Positions 35,443 to 48,192 of a stretch of DNA of 64,000 nt are shown one piece after another. Each line of letters opens with the position of its first letter. The first letter of the stretch is position 1. Under the pieces are notes generated by a model. It was given only the letters and a program-made list of their open reading frames with translations, searched no databases and was not told where the DNA came from. Origin of the DNA: Clonostachys chloroleuca. Lineage: Eukaryota; Ascomycota; Sordariomycetes; Hypocreales; Bionectriaceae. The DNA is taken from positions 8,680,001 to 8,744,000 of the forward strand of contig JBANAY010000004.1 in assembly GCA_037952775.1 (NCBI GenBank). Direction: 5' to 3'. Made by a program: the position numbers and the translations under genes.

Positions 35443-36338
35443 ATGGAGCTTGCGGAGCTAGAGGCAAAGGCTGATGACATCTTCCAAAACATCAAATTAT
35501 CATTTGGAAAAGATGCTCTTCTTAGCTTTATAAAGAATTTGTCTCAGAGGCACCTTGGGTTTGAATACATTTGCGATGCTAATCAAGAGGATATGGTTCC
35601 TGATTACTCTGAAATGGTACCTTGGGGTGAGACGCCAACGGATGTTGAGATGTTCTACCAAGATTACAGCACCAACAGAGATGTGCAATCCCTCGCATCT
35701 GTAGCTGGGCAAGCGAGACAAGCCGGAACTTGTAGTACTAATCATTTGTACAGTGACACACTGACTAGCACAGATAATTTCAGCGCTAGAAATGAGGTCT
35801 GTAACGAATGCAGTAACTTGGCTGTCTTCTCCCCTGCTAAGAAACGCATCCGTACGAGGGATGACTCGGTGGCGCATGAACTTATCGATAAGAGGGCTAA
35901 CAACAACCGCGCTCAAAGAATTACCGCACATACATCAGAACCCTGTAAGCCGGCCAAACAGCTTCAGCACCTCTATCAAGATACGATCGTTAGTTTCCTT
36001 AAATTGAACTGGGACCATCTAATATTAATGGCCTTTTTGGTGCTACTCTAAGGGAGACTGTTACCTTCCCAAATAGTACTACATATCTACCTCACGAGCA
36101 GCAACGAGGTTATCACGGCATCTTGCGGGCATTGGGCAAAAGCGATAGCCTGCATTCTCTACGTCGAGTTGTGGCCGAAATCAGATCATTACAATGTTAC
36201 ACCAAGTTTCTAGAAGGAGTTCAACTTCGTTGTGGCCGGAAACGCGGCGAAAGCGCAAAGAATCTTGCTCACAAGGAATACATTCGTCAAGTGTTCCCCG
36301 ACGCCACAACTGAGAGTCTAAAAATGTCTGGTTGCTAA
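35443..36338 (+). CDS. Hypothetical protein, two-part, function unknown
   Basis: Exon-like part 1 from ATG 35443 (MELAELEAKADDIFQNIKLS) runs about 180 codons and contains a basic patch (PAKKRIRTRDD). Part 2, about 36055-36338, reads TFPNSTTYLPHEQQRGYHGIL then SLRRVVAEIRSLQCYTKFLEG and ends at 36338. A GTTAGT donor near 35987 and a CTAAG acceptor near 36049 could join them, but the phase does not close with those exact sites, so either another splice pair is used or the frame is broken. I recognise no Pfam-type domain. Composition is like the other genes and unlike the A+T island. Confidence 0.4.
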
Positions 36339-37441
36339 TCGCCGACAGCAGCTATGACGTTGTTGGAAAAAAATAACTCCAGTACCTTTGCTAGTAAGAC
36401 AAAATTCGTGGAGCTTCTTCATGACTGGTCCATTCTTTCACTCACGTGACTCTTATTCGCCAACACTTGCCCCTTAAATGATATGTGGGTTTTTTTCTTT
36501 ACGTCATTCACAAGATAATAGCTCTTACTTGAATCACACGGACTGCGCATGCCGAGTTGCGTACGAGACCCACCGCCTACAGAGTGCACTAAAGAGTGCA
36601 CTAAACAGGCCCGTGCAAAGTCGCGTACGCGAATGGCCGATCTCTCGCGTACGCAAACGCTTTTCCTACTCGGCGGATCGCACAAAGTATTACCGCGTAC
36701 GCAGAGCTAGAGTTACAGCGATCCCTTGCCAGCGTCATCATTCGCTCTGAATACCATGTCGGGCCTTGTCTTTTTTACCAATTGCGTATTAGCGAACTAC
36801 AGTAAGACTCCCCAAAACAGCCCGAGTATTAGGTCTTGCATTCAAGTGACAACGTTACCATAAAGCCAACCAATCTCTCGCTAATAGTGTAATATCAAAT
36901 CACATGAACGCTCCTTTCACTCCTGCGAGATCATGCAAGAAACCTGGCTCCAGCTGGCTCTTAACACCGCGAAGACGAGATACCGCCTTGATCCCCCCTT
37001 CGTATCTTGAACCCGCTGCCGCTTGTTAGGCTCCAGAACCGCCAGCTGTCGTCGAGGTGGCAAGAGAAGCCGCGAGCGCTCGAAGTCAATTATCATTACC
37101 CCTTTACGTATGACGCTTACCAGCCGTAGTGATCTCGGGGTATGAGGACACCTGATTGGTTACTCATGCTGGCGAACACCAATTGGCCAGTCTTGGACAC
37201 GAGCAAATGCGGGGAAGGTGACGGTGGCGATTTAGCCCTCCATCACCTTGATAAGCCTTTGGTGGCGAAAGCTTAATTAGGTCTTGACGTCAGTCAGTAT
37301 CTACTCCAGCGGTCTGATTCGCAACAACCCCTATCAGCTCTCATAACTGTCACGGAAATAAAAACAGATCAGCTGGAAGCTGTGTAAAGAAAATCGTCAA
37401 CCAGACAAGCCTTGCGAAGTACACAATTGATCACATACACC
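36339..37441. other. Intergenic with dispersed repeat R2; promoter of rhodanese gene
   Basis: Repeat R2 copy 1 occupies 36531-36976. The remainder up to the rhodanese start has no recognisable coding sequence. Confidence 0.45.
36531..36976. repeat. Dispersed repeat R2, copy 1
   Basis: About 450 bp, same orientation and largely identical in order to 57838-58291. It is rich in GCGTACG words (TTGCGTACGAGACCC, TCGCGTACGC) and ends in ACCTGGCTCCAGCTGGCTCT. Copy 1 has a 14-bp local duplication (GAGTGCACTAAA twice); copy 2 has an extra CGCAAACGC unit. It contains AATCACATGAAC-like words near both ends. Non-autonomous element likely; class unknown. Confidence 0.7.
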
Positions 37442-38537
37442 ATGCCTGGACTACCAGCTTACCGCTTCCCGGTAGGTTGTTTGCCAAGATGTAACTATCG
37501 CACATCTTCGCAGCTACTTAACCATCGTCGCCGTTTCAGGTTGCCATCAAATCATCGCTCAATATCCTCCTATGTCGTGAACCCGAGGAATCTGTATGAA
37601 GCTATCAAGACGGCCCCATCTACCATCGCCCTCGAACCGCGAATCATTCCTCTATGTGCCGCTTGGTTTCCTGCCAATGATACCGAGGGTCGCACAGGTA
37701 TCCAAGTCTTCCGCGAGAAACGAATCCCAGGAGCTCGCTTTTTCGACCTCAACAAGGTTATCAATACGCATTCGCCTTATCCTCATATGTTGCCTAGCGC
37801 TGAGGATTTTGCTGCCTCAATAAGCGAGCTGGGCATTCGTAAAGAGGATATCCTGGTAGTGTATGACACTAAGGAGCTAGGTATCTTATCGGCACCAAGG
37901 GTTGGTTGGATGTTGAAAGTTTTTGGTCACCCAAAGGTGCACATCCTCAATAATTTCAGGCTATGGGTTGAACAGGATCTGCCGACAGAACGCGGGGAAG
38001 TATACAGCTTCAGCCATAGTACCTATCCAGTTTCTAGGCTTGACGACACAAAGCTTGCTACATTTGAGGACATTCGTGAAGCAACTGTGGACTATAATAA
38101 GGAGGGTAGAGAGGGCATACAGGTTCTGGATTCACGATCCAGCGGCCAATTCAGGGGAAGGCATCCAGCTCCACAGTCAGACTCTTCAGGGCATATGCCT
38201 GGCTCTATCAATATCCCCTATGATCTAATGCTGGATCCGGAAACGAAGGCATTCTTACCATCCGATCAACTGAAGAAACTATTCGAAATGAAAGGCGTGG
38301 ATCCTCTAAAGCCGATTATCTCGAGCGGAACCAGCATCACGGCATACGTGCTCGAAACAGCATTAAATGAGGCTCAGTTCGGCTCCCCAGATTCACGAAA
38401 GGTCTACGACGGAAGCTGGAGGTGAGTTTCTTCTATAGGCTATCACAAGCTCTCTCCCCTGACCATCTCACAGTGAATGGACACAAAGAGTACGACCATG
38501 GGATTATTTGGTTTTAAAGGAACAAAACTCCTATTAG
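37442..38537 (+). CDS. Mitochondrial-type thiosulfate/3-mercaptopyruvate sulfurtransferase-like protein lacking the active-site Cys
   Basis: Two exons (37442-38421, 38474-38537) give 347 aa with tandem rhodanese domains. The N-terminus is basic and Ser/Arg-rich (LPRCNYRTSSQLLNHRRRFRLP), consistent with a mitochondrial presequence. Domain 1 has FREKRIPGARFFDLNKVINTH and LVVYDTKELGILSAPRVGWML. Domain 2 has VLDSRSSGQFRG, SGHMPGSINIPYD and the end YDGSWSEWTQRV. The catalytic loop, normally S-C-G-[ST]-G-[VI]-T, reads SSGTSITA, with no Cys. Sulfur transfer by the usual persulfide chemistry is therefore unlikely. The ATG at 37442 is preferred over an upstream in-frame TTG. A truncated paralogue lies tail-to-tail at 39118-39786. 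Confidence 0.85.
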
Positions 38538-39117
38538 TATTTAATTTAGAGTATGGAAGATGAAGTGACCCAATGCTTTGCAGTAGGGAAACAGGCCATT
38601 GCCTGGACAGCATATCCCTCCTTATTACTGCATAGTACATGTAATAAGAATGGCCATATTCCCATTTTAAAAGTAACCGAAGCTAGTCACAGTGTGCTGT
38701 TATAGCAAGACCGTTCTAGACCAAGTATAAGGATCAGGTCAGCGAAGTGCCACACTTCTATCAAATCCAGCAGATTCAGGTCAGAACTAGGATCTTTTGA
38801 TGCTACCAAGAAACCTCTTCCCAAATCATGGCTTCCCATTCAGGATGATTCGAAAAGCTAAGGGTAGGAGAGGATCTTCACATATTTTCATAACCCACAT
38901 GCTCTTTTAATGTCCCATCCAATAATAGGAGTATAGTTATTTGCCCGTAAAGATAACCCTGATTATGGGAGGCATAAACATGATAGCCTCTCGAAGCAAA
39001 GGCCGGAAGGGCCCACTGAAAACCCGATGCTAGGTCTTTTCTCCTCAAATGATCCATCTCTCACTTGGTGAGTAATACAAACCACCTCACCATGCTCTAA
39101 ATCAAGCGTTTTGCCAT
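38538..39117. other. Spacer between the two rhodanese paralogues
   Basis: About 580 bp between convergent paralogues. I do not find the missing second rhodanese domain of the left-pointing copy here. Confidence 0.4.
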
Positions 39118-39786
39118 CTAGTCCTTACTATAATACATGTTCGCTTCGCAAACATCCTCAAAGCTAGCAAGCTTTGCTTCACCAGGCATAGGGATCGGAT
39201 AGGTGCAAGGTTCGAAGTCATGTATTGCTCCATTTTCTATCGGTAGGTCCTGTTCAGCCCATAGCCTGAAATTATTGAGGATGTGCACCTTTGGGTGGCC
39301 GAAAGCTTTCAACATCCAACCCACCCTTAGTGCCGAAAAAATACCAAGCTTCTCAGCATCATATACCACCAGGGTATCCTCCTTACGAATGCCCAGCTCG
39401 CTCATTGAGGCAGCGAAATCCACAGCCCCAGGTAATAGATGGGGATAGGGTGAATGCGCATTAATAACCCAATTGAGATCAAAGAAGCGAGCTTTTGGGA
39501 TTCGTTTCTCGCGGAAGGCCTGGATACCTGTGCGACCCTCGGAGTCATCATCTGGGAACCAAGTGGCGCATATGGGAATTATTCGAGGTTTTCGAGGTTC
39601 TTGGGAGATGCTGGATGGGCTTACCCTAAGAGCTTTATGCAGGTCCCTCGGGCTCACTAGGAAGGTGGAGAACGAACGATGATTTGATGGTAAGGTGAAC
39701 CAGCCATGATGATTGATTGAGTGCGAAGATGTACGATAGCTGCATCTTGGTAAGTGCCGCTTTAAAAAGAGATAAGCGCCAGCCAT
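39118..39786 (-). pseudogene. Truncated rhodanese paralogue, first domain only
   Basis: From ATG 39786 the protein follows the 37442 gene closely: IIPICATWFPDDDSEGRTGIQ, FFDLNWVINAHSPYPHLLPG, HPKVHILNNFRLWAEQDLP. It stops after YYSKD, where its paralogue continues into the second rhodanese domain. Only the non-catalytic first domain (the one without the active-site Cys) remains, 222 aa. The frame itself is clean. Inverted, convergent arrangement suggests a local inverted duplication followed by loss of the 3' half. Confidence 0.75.
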
Positions 39787-40465
39787 GATGAACACAATTT
39801 CACGTGTCTTATTAGCCTTTGGCCTCGCGAAAAATCACGATCTTTTCCAAACTGGCAAGCTGGTCTGTTGTCGGCTGTGATAGCTTTGCTTTGCGGGAAA
39901 GATTTTTTTTTTTTTGGGGGGGTGGGGGGGGCGCCTGGGCCATCAACAAAGAAATTGCTGTAGGGTAAGACTTTATAGCGTCACAATTGGCTCCCTGACG
40001 TCAGGGTCGATGTTAGTTTATCACTAAAGTTTGACTTCCCACGACGGTTGGTGCTCCAAAGGGAGGATCCTTGCCTCCCGGCTGGAGCGGGGCTGGGTCC
40101 AGTAAAGAGTTGAACTGAATACGATTGGGCTTGCGTTTGTGACTCATGGGAAACAACACATTTTCAGACAGCCCTTAGCTTGATCGGCATTTGGCTGCTG
40201 ATCGATGAAAGTGGATTTGTGGCTGTCCAATGGAAGGAGACCTTGTATTTCTGCCTCATGTCTTACCCTTGTACGTAAGCACTAGCTAAGATCCATACCT
40301 AGGTATATCGCCACTGCGGGGCCGGAAACGTAACTGCAAGTGCCAATACCCGGCCTGCCTTGACTGACTCTTGAAACCAATCAAGACGTCACGTCGACAG
40401 GCTCCCTTGCTCGCCCGCTGACGAGTTACACCACAACCTCGAGTCTGGTCCCGAGTTGCATCACC
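39787..40465. other. Intergenic with homopolymer run; V-ATPase gene promoter
   Basis: At about 39907-39930 a run of T is followed directly by runs of G (GGGGGGTGGGGGGG). Nothing else recognised before the V-ATPase start codon. Confidence 0.45.
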
Positions 40466-43258
40466 ATGGACCCACGACAGGATACTCCATTCCGCTCGGC
40501 GGACATGAGCATGGTGCAGCTGTACGTCTCCAAGGAAATCGATCGGGAGGTCGTCACTGCTCTTGGCGAACTTGGGCTTTGCCAGTTCTGCGACGTAAGC
40601 CTCCATGCCCAAGCTATCTCCTCTATTTAGGCTACTCATATATCATTTCATCCAGCTTAATAAAGATGTCAGTGCCTTTCAGCGTACTTTCACCCAGGAG
40701 ATCCGACGCCTTCATGATGTCGAACGACGGCTGCGTACGTCACTACAACGCCTCAGAATGCACACAACCTAACGAGACACAGGATACTTCTATATGCAGA
40801 TAGAAAAGGCGGGAATCACACTTCGAAAGCTTGATCTTGATGCTCAGAGGCTCGCGTCGCCCTCTACCTCGGAAATTGATGAACTCGCCGAGCGAAGCCA
40901 GAAGCTTGAGCAGCACGTCTCCGCACTGAACGACAGCTACGAGGCCCTCAAGAAACGTGAGGGTGACCTCATTCAATGGCACTGGGTGCTGAGAGAGGCT
41001 GGCGGCTTCTTTGATCGCGCTCCCGGAAACGTGGAGAGCCGAATCTCTACACAAAACGATAACGCGCCGTTACTCTCCGACGTTGAGCAGCACAACACTC
41101 CACCTGACATCGAGAGATCATGTTCTGGCATGGAAATTGACTTCATCTCTGGCGTTATCTCAAGGGATCGTGTTGCCACCTTTGAGCGTATCCTCTGGCG
41201 AACTCTTCGTGGTAACCTGTACATGAAGTTGTCGGAGATTCTAGAGCCGTTGATCGACCCCATGAACAACGAGGCTGTTAGGAAGAATGTCTTTCTCATC
41301 ATCGCTCATGGCAAAAAGATTATCGCCAAGATCCGGAAGATAGCTGAATCCATGGGAGCTGAGGTGTATAATGTCGATGAGAACAGTGATATCCGATGCG
41401 ACCAGATTCACGGGGTGAACAGTCGTCTCGAGGACGTACAGAGCGTCCTTCGCAACACTCAAACTACTCTTGAGGCAGAGCTCAACCAAATTTCGCAGTC
41501 TCTTTCTGTCTGGATGGTGCTCATTGCAAAAGAGAAGGCTGTATACAACACCCTTAACCTGTTCTCTTACGATCCTGCCCACCAAGTCCTCATCGCTGAG
41601 GCTTGGTGCCCCACTAATGACTTACCTCTTGTCAGCACTACTCTCCAGGACGTCACTAACCGAGCTGGCCTCTCCGTTCCGTCTATTATTAATGAGGTTC
41701 AAACTAATAAGAAGCCACCCACTTATATGAAGACCAATAAGTTTACCGAAGGCTTCCAGACCATTGTCAATGCGTATGGTACAGCCACCTATCAAGAGGT
41801 TAACCCGGTCATACCTGTCATTATTACCTTCCCTTTCCTCTTTGCTGTGATGTTTGGCGACTTTGGACATGCTGTTATCATGCTCTCTGCTGCGTTAGCC
41901 ATGGTCTATTGGGAGAAGCCTCTGAAGAAGGTCACATTCGAACTGTTCGCTATGATCTTTTACGGTCGATACATAGCGCTGGTCATGGCGGTCTTCTCTT
42001 TATTCACAGGTCTTATCTACAATGACGCCTTCTCTAAGTCTATAACTCTGTTCGACAGCGCTTGGACGTTCAAGAAGCCAGAGGGCTGGCAAGAAAAACA
42101 GTCCCTTTCTGCTACCTTACGCGACGAAGGCTATCGCTACCCATTCGGTCTAGATTGGGCATGGCATAGAAGTGAGAATAATCTTATCTTCAGCAATAGC
42201 TACAAGATGAAGTTGAGTATCATCCTTGGTTGGGCTCACATGACCTACTCGCTTTACTTCTCCTACATCAACGCAAGACATTTCAAGAAGCCTATTGATA
42301 TCTGGGCCAATTTTCTTCCTAGAATAATATTTTTCCAGGCCATCTTCGGTTACCTCGTGTTTTGTATCATCTATAAATGGTCTGTGGACTGGTGTGATAC
42401 TGGTGCGCAACCTCCTAGCCTTCTGAACATGTTGATCTACATGTTCCTGCGTCCTGGAACTCTTGATGAGCGCTTATACGCTGGGCAAGAGTATGTTCAG
42501 GTTATTCTACTTTCGGTAGCCTTATTCCAGGTCCCGATCCTACTTTTGCTTAAGCCCTTCTTTCTCCGTTGGAAACATGACCGTGCCCGCGATTTGGGTT
42601 ATCGCGGAATCGGCGAAACCTCCCGCTTTGGCGCCCTGGACGGCGATGATGAGAATGAGCCTTTGGTTGATGGGCGCGGTGACAGCTTTAGCGATGATGG
42701 TGAGGGTGTTGCGATGAATACTCAAAATATTGGTGAAGACCAACCGTTCGAGTTTGGCGAGGTCATGATGTACCAAGTCATCGACACTATTGGTAAGCTA
42801 CAACTTCGTCTGTAATCTAGGGGATATGGAATCCTTACCCGTGCTTACAGAGTTTTGCTTAAACTGCGTTTCCCACACTGCTTCGTACCTACGTCTCTGG
42901 GCCTTGTCACTAGCCCATCAGCAATTGAGTGTGGTGCTTTGGAACATGACTCTAGGCCGTGCCTTAAAGATGGGGGGCATTATCGGCGTTAATATGATTG
43001 TCGTCAGCTTCTATGTGTGGTTCTTTCTCAGTACGCTCTGCTTTCAATTTCCCTGTTGCAAGATGGCCACTGATAAGTTGTATAGCGATTGCCATTTTGG
43101 TGTGCATGGAGGGTACCAGTGCCATGCTGCACTCGCTCAGATTGGCGTGGGTTGAGTCCTTCTCCAAGTTTGCAGACTTTGCGGGCTGGCCTTTTACACC
43201 ATTCTCGTTCAATACTTTGTTAGAGGAGTCAGAAGAGTTGAAAGACTACTTGGGATGA
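40466..43258 (+). CDS. vph1: V-type proton ATPase subunit a
   Basis: Membrane-sector (V0) subunit a, which lines the proton path and anchors V1 through its cytoplasmic N-terminal half; vacuolar/endomembrane acidification. Exons 40466-40594, 40656-40734, 40783-42792, 42851-43030 and 43086-43258 give 856 aa, the family's normal length. Support: [20 protein letters not shown] at the start, [62 protein letters not shown], and in the C-terminal TMs [23 protein letters not shown], which contains the essential Arg of the proton channel. The tail ends in [17 protein letters not shown] and a short acidic end. All splice sites are GT-AG and no lesion is seen, so this is a conserved housekeeping gene in a mostly decayed neighbourhood. 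Confidence 0.96.
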
Positions 43259-44875
43259 TGCAGCGGATTCACAAGGGGCAATACTTCCCATACTTATTCC
43301 TGCAGACTTAGCTATTATCATTTTGGGTCATGGCGTGTGGCTGTTCGGATGTGGCGCAATATGGCGAAGGCGGCGTTCCAGGTGTTGCTTTCAAGGGGGC
43401 GGAAGGAAGAACCTTTGGTTCCTCAAGGCATAATGGAAGTTGTTTTGGGAAATGTCTCGCATATAAAATTAAAAATATTGATACATTCCTGTGGAAAGGG
43501 CAATGAAATGTGGCGAGAATACATTGTGAAACGGCCCACAGTAGGGCATCATATTTGCCAAATACAATGCCCTACTACATATATCATGGATCCTCACTTG
43601 TTTCAATCACAAAGCTGAGTTCCAAGCTTTTAACAAAGGGCAAACATGTCTGATTAGCCCGGAAATAGTGCATAAAAACTAGGAACACATACACATATAC
43701 CAGCAGGAGACAGCACCCACCCATACGCCGCAAGTGACTCTCTCTGTTTGCAGTATGTTTCTCCCCTTCTCTGCATTCGCGTGCGCACATCATGGAACCT
43801 GCTCAGCCCCCGCTGCATCCATGAATATATAGGCTGGTAGTACGGCAAGGCTCGAGACCCGCCTATTATACTATCTATGATATCGAGCAACAACGCTGAA
43901 GCTATACCAGTATACAACTTGTCCTAGTTTAGCTAAACCAGTCAGAACCCTCGACTAATCTAGGACATGTAGCCTGGCCTTACCAGTACACAAGACATTC
44001 TGGTCCCCTGAAACCCTTGTCTTGTAATAGTGGATTATTATATCAAAACTTGAGGATTCTAAGATGATGATGATAAGAATATGAACACTAATTTGGTGAG
44101 AGCACCCAGGGGCATCTTTGCTTCATTTTCACAGTAACTGAATGCATGGTATACCTCACCTCTTAAGTCTCTTCTCCCTCTCCTCTGCTGAAAGCTCCGG
44201 AGACATGACTATGACTTCAACAGAACTTGAGAAATACCGGCAAAGATAAAGGACGGCTTTATGGCTAGAATAAACTCAAGGCCAAGGCAGATTACGTCGT
44301 CTCTCTTTTAATTTCTCTTTTCAAAGAGAAGGAATTGTATTTTATAGGTTTCACTACTAAATTTTCTTATACCTCGTATGCTAAATGTGCCAAGATGGCC
44401 ATTACTGAGCATCCTCTCCCTCAAGATAATACCACAGCTTGTAGCATGGTGTTTCCTAAGATAGCAATCTTTGCTGATTATCGTCGTACTGACTACTATA
44501 TACCAGCAGACATATACTAGTAATACTTAAGCTGTTCCGCTTTTGGAGAAAATAGACTTAGCAAATGTGCATCTTCGATCGAACTCTCAACTACCGCGAG
44601 CATAAGCCGACGAGCCTGGGGCGGCCTCGACCTGCGCTCAGGCAGTTAGTGCCCAATAAGCGAGAGTGAAAGAAGGAGGGTGCTGGAGGTTGTCAACAGT
44701 AGACCAATCAAACGTGGGGTTCACATTGCCAGGGGCCTGGAATTCAATTATGAAGAGCTGTACTAGAAGCAATCGTCCACCTTCATCAGCTAGAACATGT
44801 AGCATTGTAAGTATTGAAGCCTAATATGCCTAAATAATTTCAGGTTGCTTAAGCTATTTAACTAAACGTATATAG
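43259..44875. other. Intergenic with one R1 repeat copy
   Basis: Apart from repeat R1 at 43349-43433 I recognise nothing. A frame through about 44275-44520 (LKAKADYVVSLLISLF...) is open but matches no family I know. Confidence 0.45.
43349..43433 (-). repeat. Dispersed repeat R1, copy d (inverted)
   Basis: Reverse complement shares CCTTGAGGAAC, TTCTTCCTTCCGCCCCC and TTGCGCCAC with the copies at 53781, 55323 and 57360. More diverged than those. Confidence 0.55.
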
Positions 44876-46564
44876 CTATTTCTCAACAGAGAACCTCTTA
44901 ACAATATCCACCAACTTCTTTCTTGTCTTTCTCCCGTTAAAGACCTGCCCATGATACAAATCTTGAAACCACATCACAGCCAGCCCCTCCCCTTTCCATA
45001 ATCCATCTTCCTCGCTTCTAGTTTCCAGAAACCAGTCATCTGCACCTGTCAGATACGCCGCAACTACTTTCGTATCAACAATCACGTCTCTGCCGGCTAA
45101 CACTACGGTCACATGATAGCCCTGGATGTCTTCCTTCCACAAGGCATTATCAGCCCAGATGAAACGTCGAAATAAGGTGTGCGAGATGCCCATGTCCTTA
45201 GAGCCGAAGTAGGAGAGCAGATGTTCATTGGCGTTGGTTGGCTTCCGACATATCTGAAGTGTTGAGGTTAGCTGAGATAGTTGGCAGGGAGGTAGAGAAG
45301 ATATTACAAAATTATATGCTACGTCAGGGAGATGTAGCAGGAAAGATACTGGATCAACAAATAAAATCGGTCCAATCTTCTGTGCGATCTGTGGCGTGCG
45401 AAGGAGATGCGTGACAACTACGCTTCCGTAGCTTCATACAGCTGAAGTTAATACATAGCAATAAGGAAGACAGAAATAGGGAGAAAGCGAGAAAAGCATA
45501 AAGGGGGACCCACGAGTGTGACGCCAGTGCAAACCGTTCCCAGCCATGTGCCTTCAATATGCAATGAATCTCCTCACACATCTCATCCTTCAACATTGCC
45601 TCAGCTGTTATTCTGGAGCTTATAGGCATGATCTCTATCGCTATAATCCCCATCTGTCTATCCGACGAATCCTCGCCATCGTTAGCATTAAGGTCTGCCA
45701 AAAATGGTATATACATGTAAAGTCCGATACCGATGCCGTGTATAAACACAATAGGGAGCCTTGTTTTGGAAGTGTGCGGCCGGTACCAGTAAGTTAGTTT
45801 TTTCGCCGGGGAGCGATATGTGGTGAAGATAGCGAGGGGCCGTGAGGGGAAGATAGCGAGACTCTGGAGCAATGACGTGCGGTAGAAGCCGAAGGAGTAG
45901 TAGCGTAAGTAAATAGAAGCTATTGTATCAACAGCAAACACACACTGTAGATTAATGTTATAACCCGACTAATAGTATTGGGCGACATATTCCCATGTCT
46001 CATTGTAGAACTCACCGTATACCATATCAAACTTCGGTGTAACATTTCAACCTTATCAAGCGTCAATCTAAGGCACTTCGCATTACCGCGACCAGGTTCC
46101 AAACTCCTCCCTAATAGCTTCTCCATCTCTCCAACATACTCCTCCAGCTCCTCATCGTATGCTGGGTCAGGCTCTCCAGTGTTGAGGAACGCCCACCGGA
46201 AGAAGTCCTTAACGTTCTCCCTCTTGATCTCCGGTGCTGCCGCATCCTGAAACCATTTTGTTAAGTACCGTTCCGGGTCTGGAATGTTGCTATGGCAGCG
46301 CCGGAACAACTTCCGGCGATCGTCGCGGCGAGCGGTTATCGCGTGTGTCGCAGCGTTCTGGAGGTAGGCTTTGCGCGGGAGATAAACGGCGAGGTAGAAC
46401 ACTGCCTCAAAAGCGAGCCATAACTCTAGTATGCGGGGGATATGGAACGGAAGATGGACTAGCGAGCTAGCCAGCGAATAGAGAATGCTGAGGGGTGCGA
46501 CGAGGTGCAAGAGGAATGTGCATGTCCGGATGAAAACGTAGTCCCAGACGGCTGTTTCTACCAT
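44876..46564 (-). CDS. Membrane-associated alpha/beta-hydrolase family protein
   Basis: Exons 46564-46016, 45944-45514, 45431-45308 and 45253-44876 join in phase to 493 aa. The N-terminal 70 residues hold two hydrophobic segments (TCTFLLHLVAPLSILYSLAS; LWLAFEAVFYLAVYLP). The alpha/beta-hydrolase core follows: RLPIVFIHGIGIGLYMYIPF (oxyanion His-Gly), nucleophile elbow ASHSYGS, ILFVDPVSFLLHLPD, LLSYFGSKDMGISHTLFRRF, VVLAGRDVIVD with the acid, and a C-terminal WFQDLYHGQVF supplying the His. All three catalytic positions are present. Family members are uncharacterised fungal hydrolases; substrate unknown. The 5' end faces the PAQR gene across 536 bp. Confidence 0.82.
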
Positions 46565-47100
46565 GTTGAAGTTGGATGTAATGTAGGTACTGGAAGAGCT
46601 TCGGACGGCACGGTTTCTCTACTCAGATAGTGGTAATACCTAAGTGGAAATAACATATATATTGCCATTTTCTTCTGTCTTGTGCAGGATGATGCCGCTT
46701 ATGTAAGCAGCATTACTATTCGGTAGGTCACGGGCTGGACACGTGCATTTTGTTGTTGAATTCGGGTCGATCGATTTGTTGGGATAATAAACCTTATCTT
46801 TAACCTGGGCAAGTCAGCCATTACTCCGAGTGTAGGAGGCTCATATGGGATTTTGAGGTATAGGGATGAGAATGACGTCATCTGTTGGGCGTGTTGGATG
46901 TAGTCCTAAAATGGTGTCTCTGTAGGTATAACCCGTCACTATGAGATAATGGGGACTAACCTGACTTAGCAGTTGTCGGGTCGAGAGCATGACGTGATAT
47001 GGGAAATTCTCACTTGCGATACTGAACTGGAATTGTACTAATCCCTGGAGCTCGTATCTGATTTATCCAAAATTCATCTGAAATCTCATCACCAAGCGCT
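46565..47100. promoter_or_regulatory. Shared divergent promoter region
   Basis: 536 bp between the divergent starts of the hydrolase gene and the PAQR gene. No clear TATA box. Confidence 0.45.
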
Positions 47101-48192
47101 ATGAGAAGCTCACAGTCTGCGCATCAGGAAGTGGCATGGCGTCAACGCCATCCCTCAACAGGCCTATCAACAGAACCCATAAATACAGCTAAGGCCATCG
47201 AGAATAAAGCAGAGAAACCACTCCTCCTCCTCTGGGACGACCTTCCCTCCTGGCGCCGCGACAACGCCTTCATTCACTCCGGCTATCGCCAAATCCGCCC
47301 TTCCTACCTACACTCGTTGCACTCCCTCTTCTATCTACACAATGAATCCGTCAACATCTGGTCGCACCTCATCGGCGCTATCGTAGCTGTGGCTAGCTCG
47401 CTATATTTGTACTATATCATCCGCCCGCGTTATGACTCTGCCATGCCGTCTGACGTGCTCGTGTTCGCCTGCTTTATTGGCGGCGTAGTGCTGTGCCTTG
47501 GCATGAGCGCGACGTTCCATACTGTGCTAGATCACAGCCAGGAGGTGGTGCGGTGGGGGAGCAGGCTGGATTATACGGGAATTGTCGCGTTAATTGTGGG
47601 AAGCTTTGTACCGGCGCTATATTATGGCTTCTTTTGCAAGCCTACACTACTTACTGCGTACTTGTGTCTGGTAAGTTTAGCTTGAGAGAACGTGATATGA
47701 CGGTGACGGCTACTCACCAAAAGCCAGATCTGTCTGCTCGGCACCGGATGCGCCACTGTTTCGTGGGTAGAGCAGTTCCGGACCCCGAAATGGCGACCGT
47801 ACCGAGCCATCATATTCATCTGCCTCGGTTTATCTGGCTTCATCCCTATTGTCCACGGTGTCACCATATACGGCTACAGGGGTCTCGAGGACAGGATTAG
47901 TGTCACCTGGATCATCATCCACGGCGCCATGTATATCTTGGGTGCAGTTCTCTACGCGGTGAGGCGTAAACGCCCCAATTGTCTCCCACAGTGACGGCGA
48001 CTAACTGCCTTACTGGGAATATAGGCTCGATGGCCGGAGAGCAGCTTCCCAGGAGCATTCGACATCTGGGGCAGCTCCCATCAGATCTTCCACATGTTTG
48101 TCCTCCTCGCTGCGGCAACGTATTTTTATGGCATGGCGAAGGCGTTTGACTACCATCACACGGTCTTAAAATCTCAGTGCTTGACCGAATAA
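47101..48192 (+). CDS. PAQR/HlyIII-family seven-transmembrane receptor (ADIPOR/IZH-like)
   Basis: Exons 47101-47670, 47728-47958 and 48025-48192 give 322 aa. The cytosolic N-terminus precedes WDDLPSWRRDNAFIHSGYR, the standard entry motif. Then come SLFYLHNESVNIWSHLIGA (TM1), MSATFHTVLDHS, RLDYTGI and the C-terminal HQIFHMFVLLAA. The Ser/His, Asp and HxxxH positions of the zinc-dependent hydrolase-like site are all present. Yeast homologues (IZH genes) link to zinc, sterol and sphingolipid signalling, and animal ones to adiponectin; the ligand here is unknown. All frames are intact. Confidence 0.92.

Noticed and set aside
39902..39931. T/G homopolymer run as a structural element
   Set aside because: A simple homopolymer junction; could be slippage or sequencing artefact and has no partner sequence nearby.
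43259..44875. Additional gene downstream of the V-ATPase gene
   Set aside because: Open frames here are short and one overlaps repeat R1; no domain or splice support.
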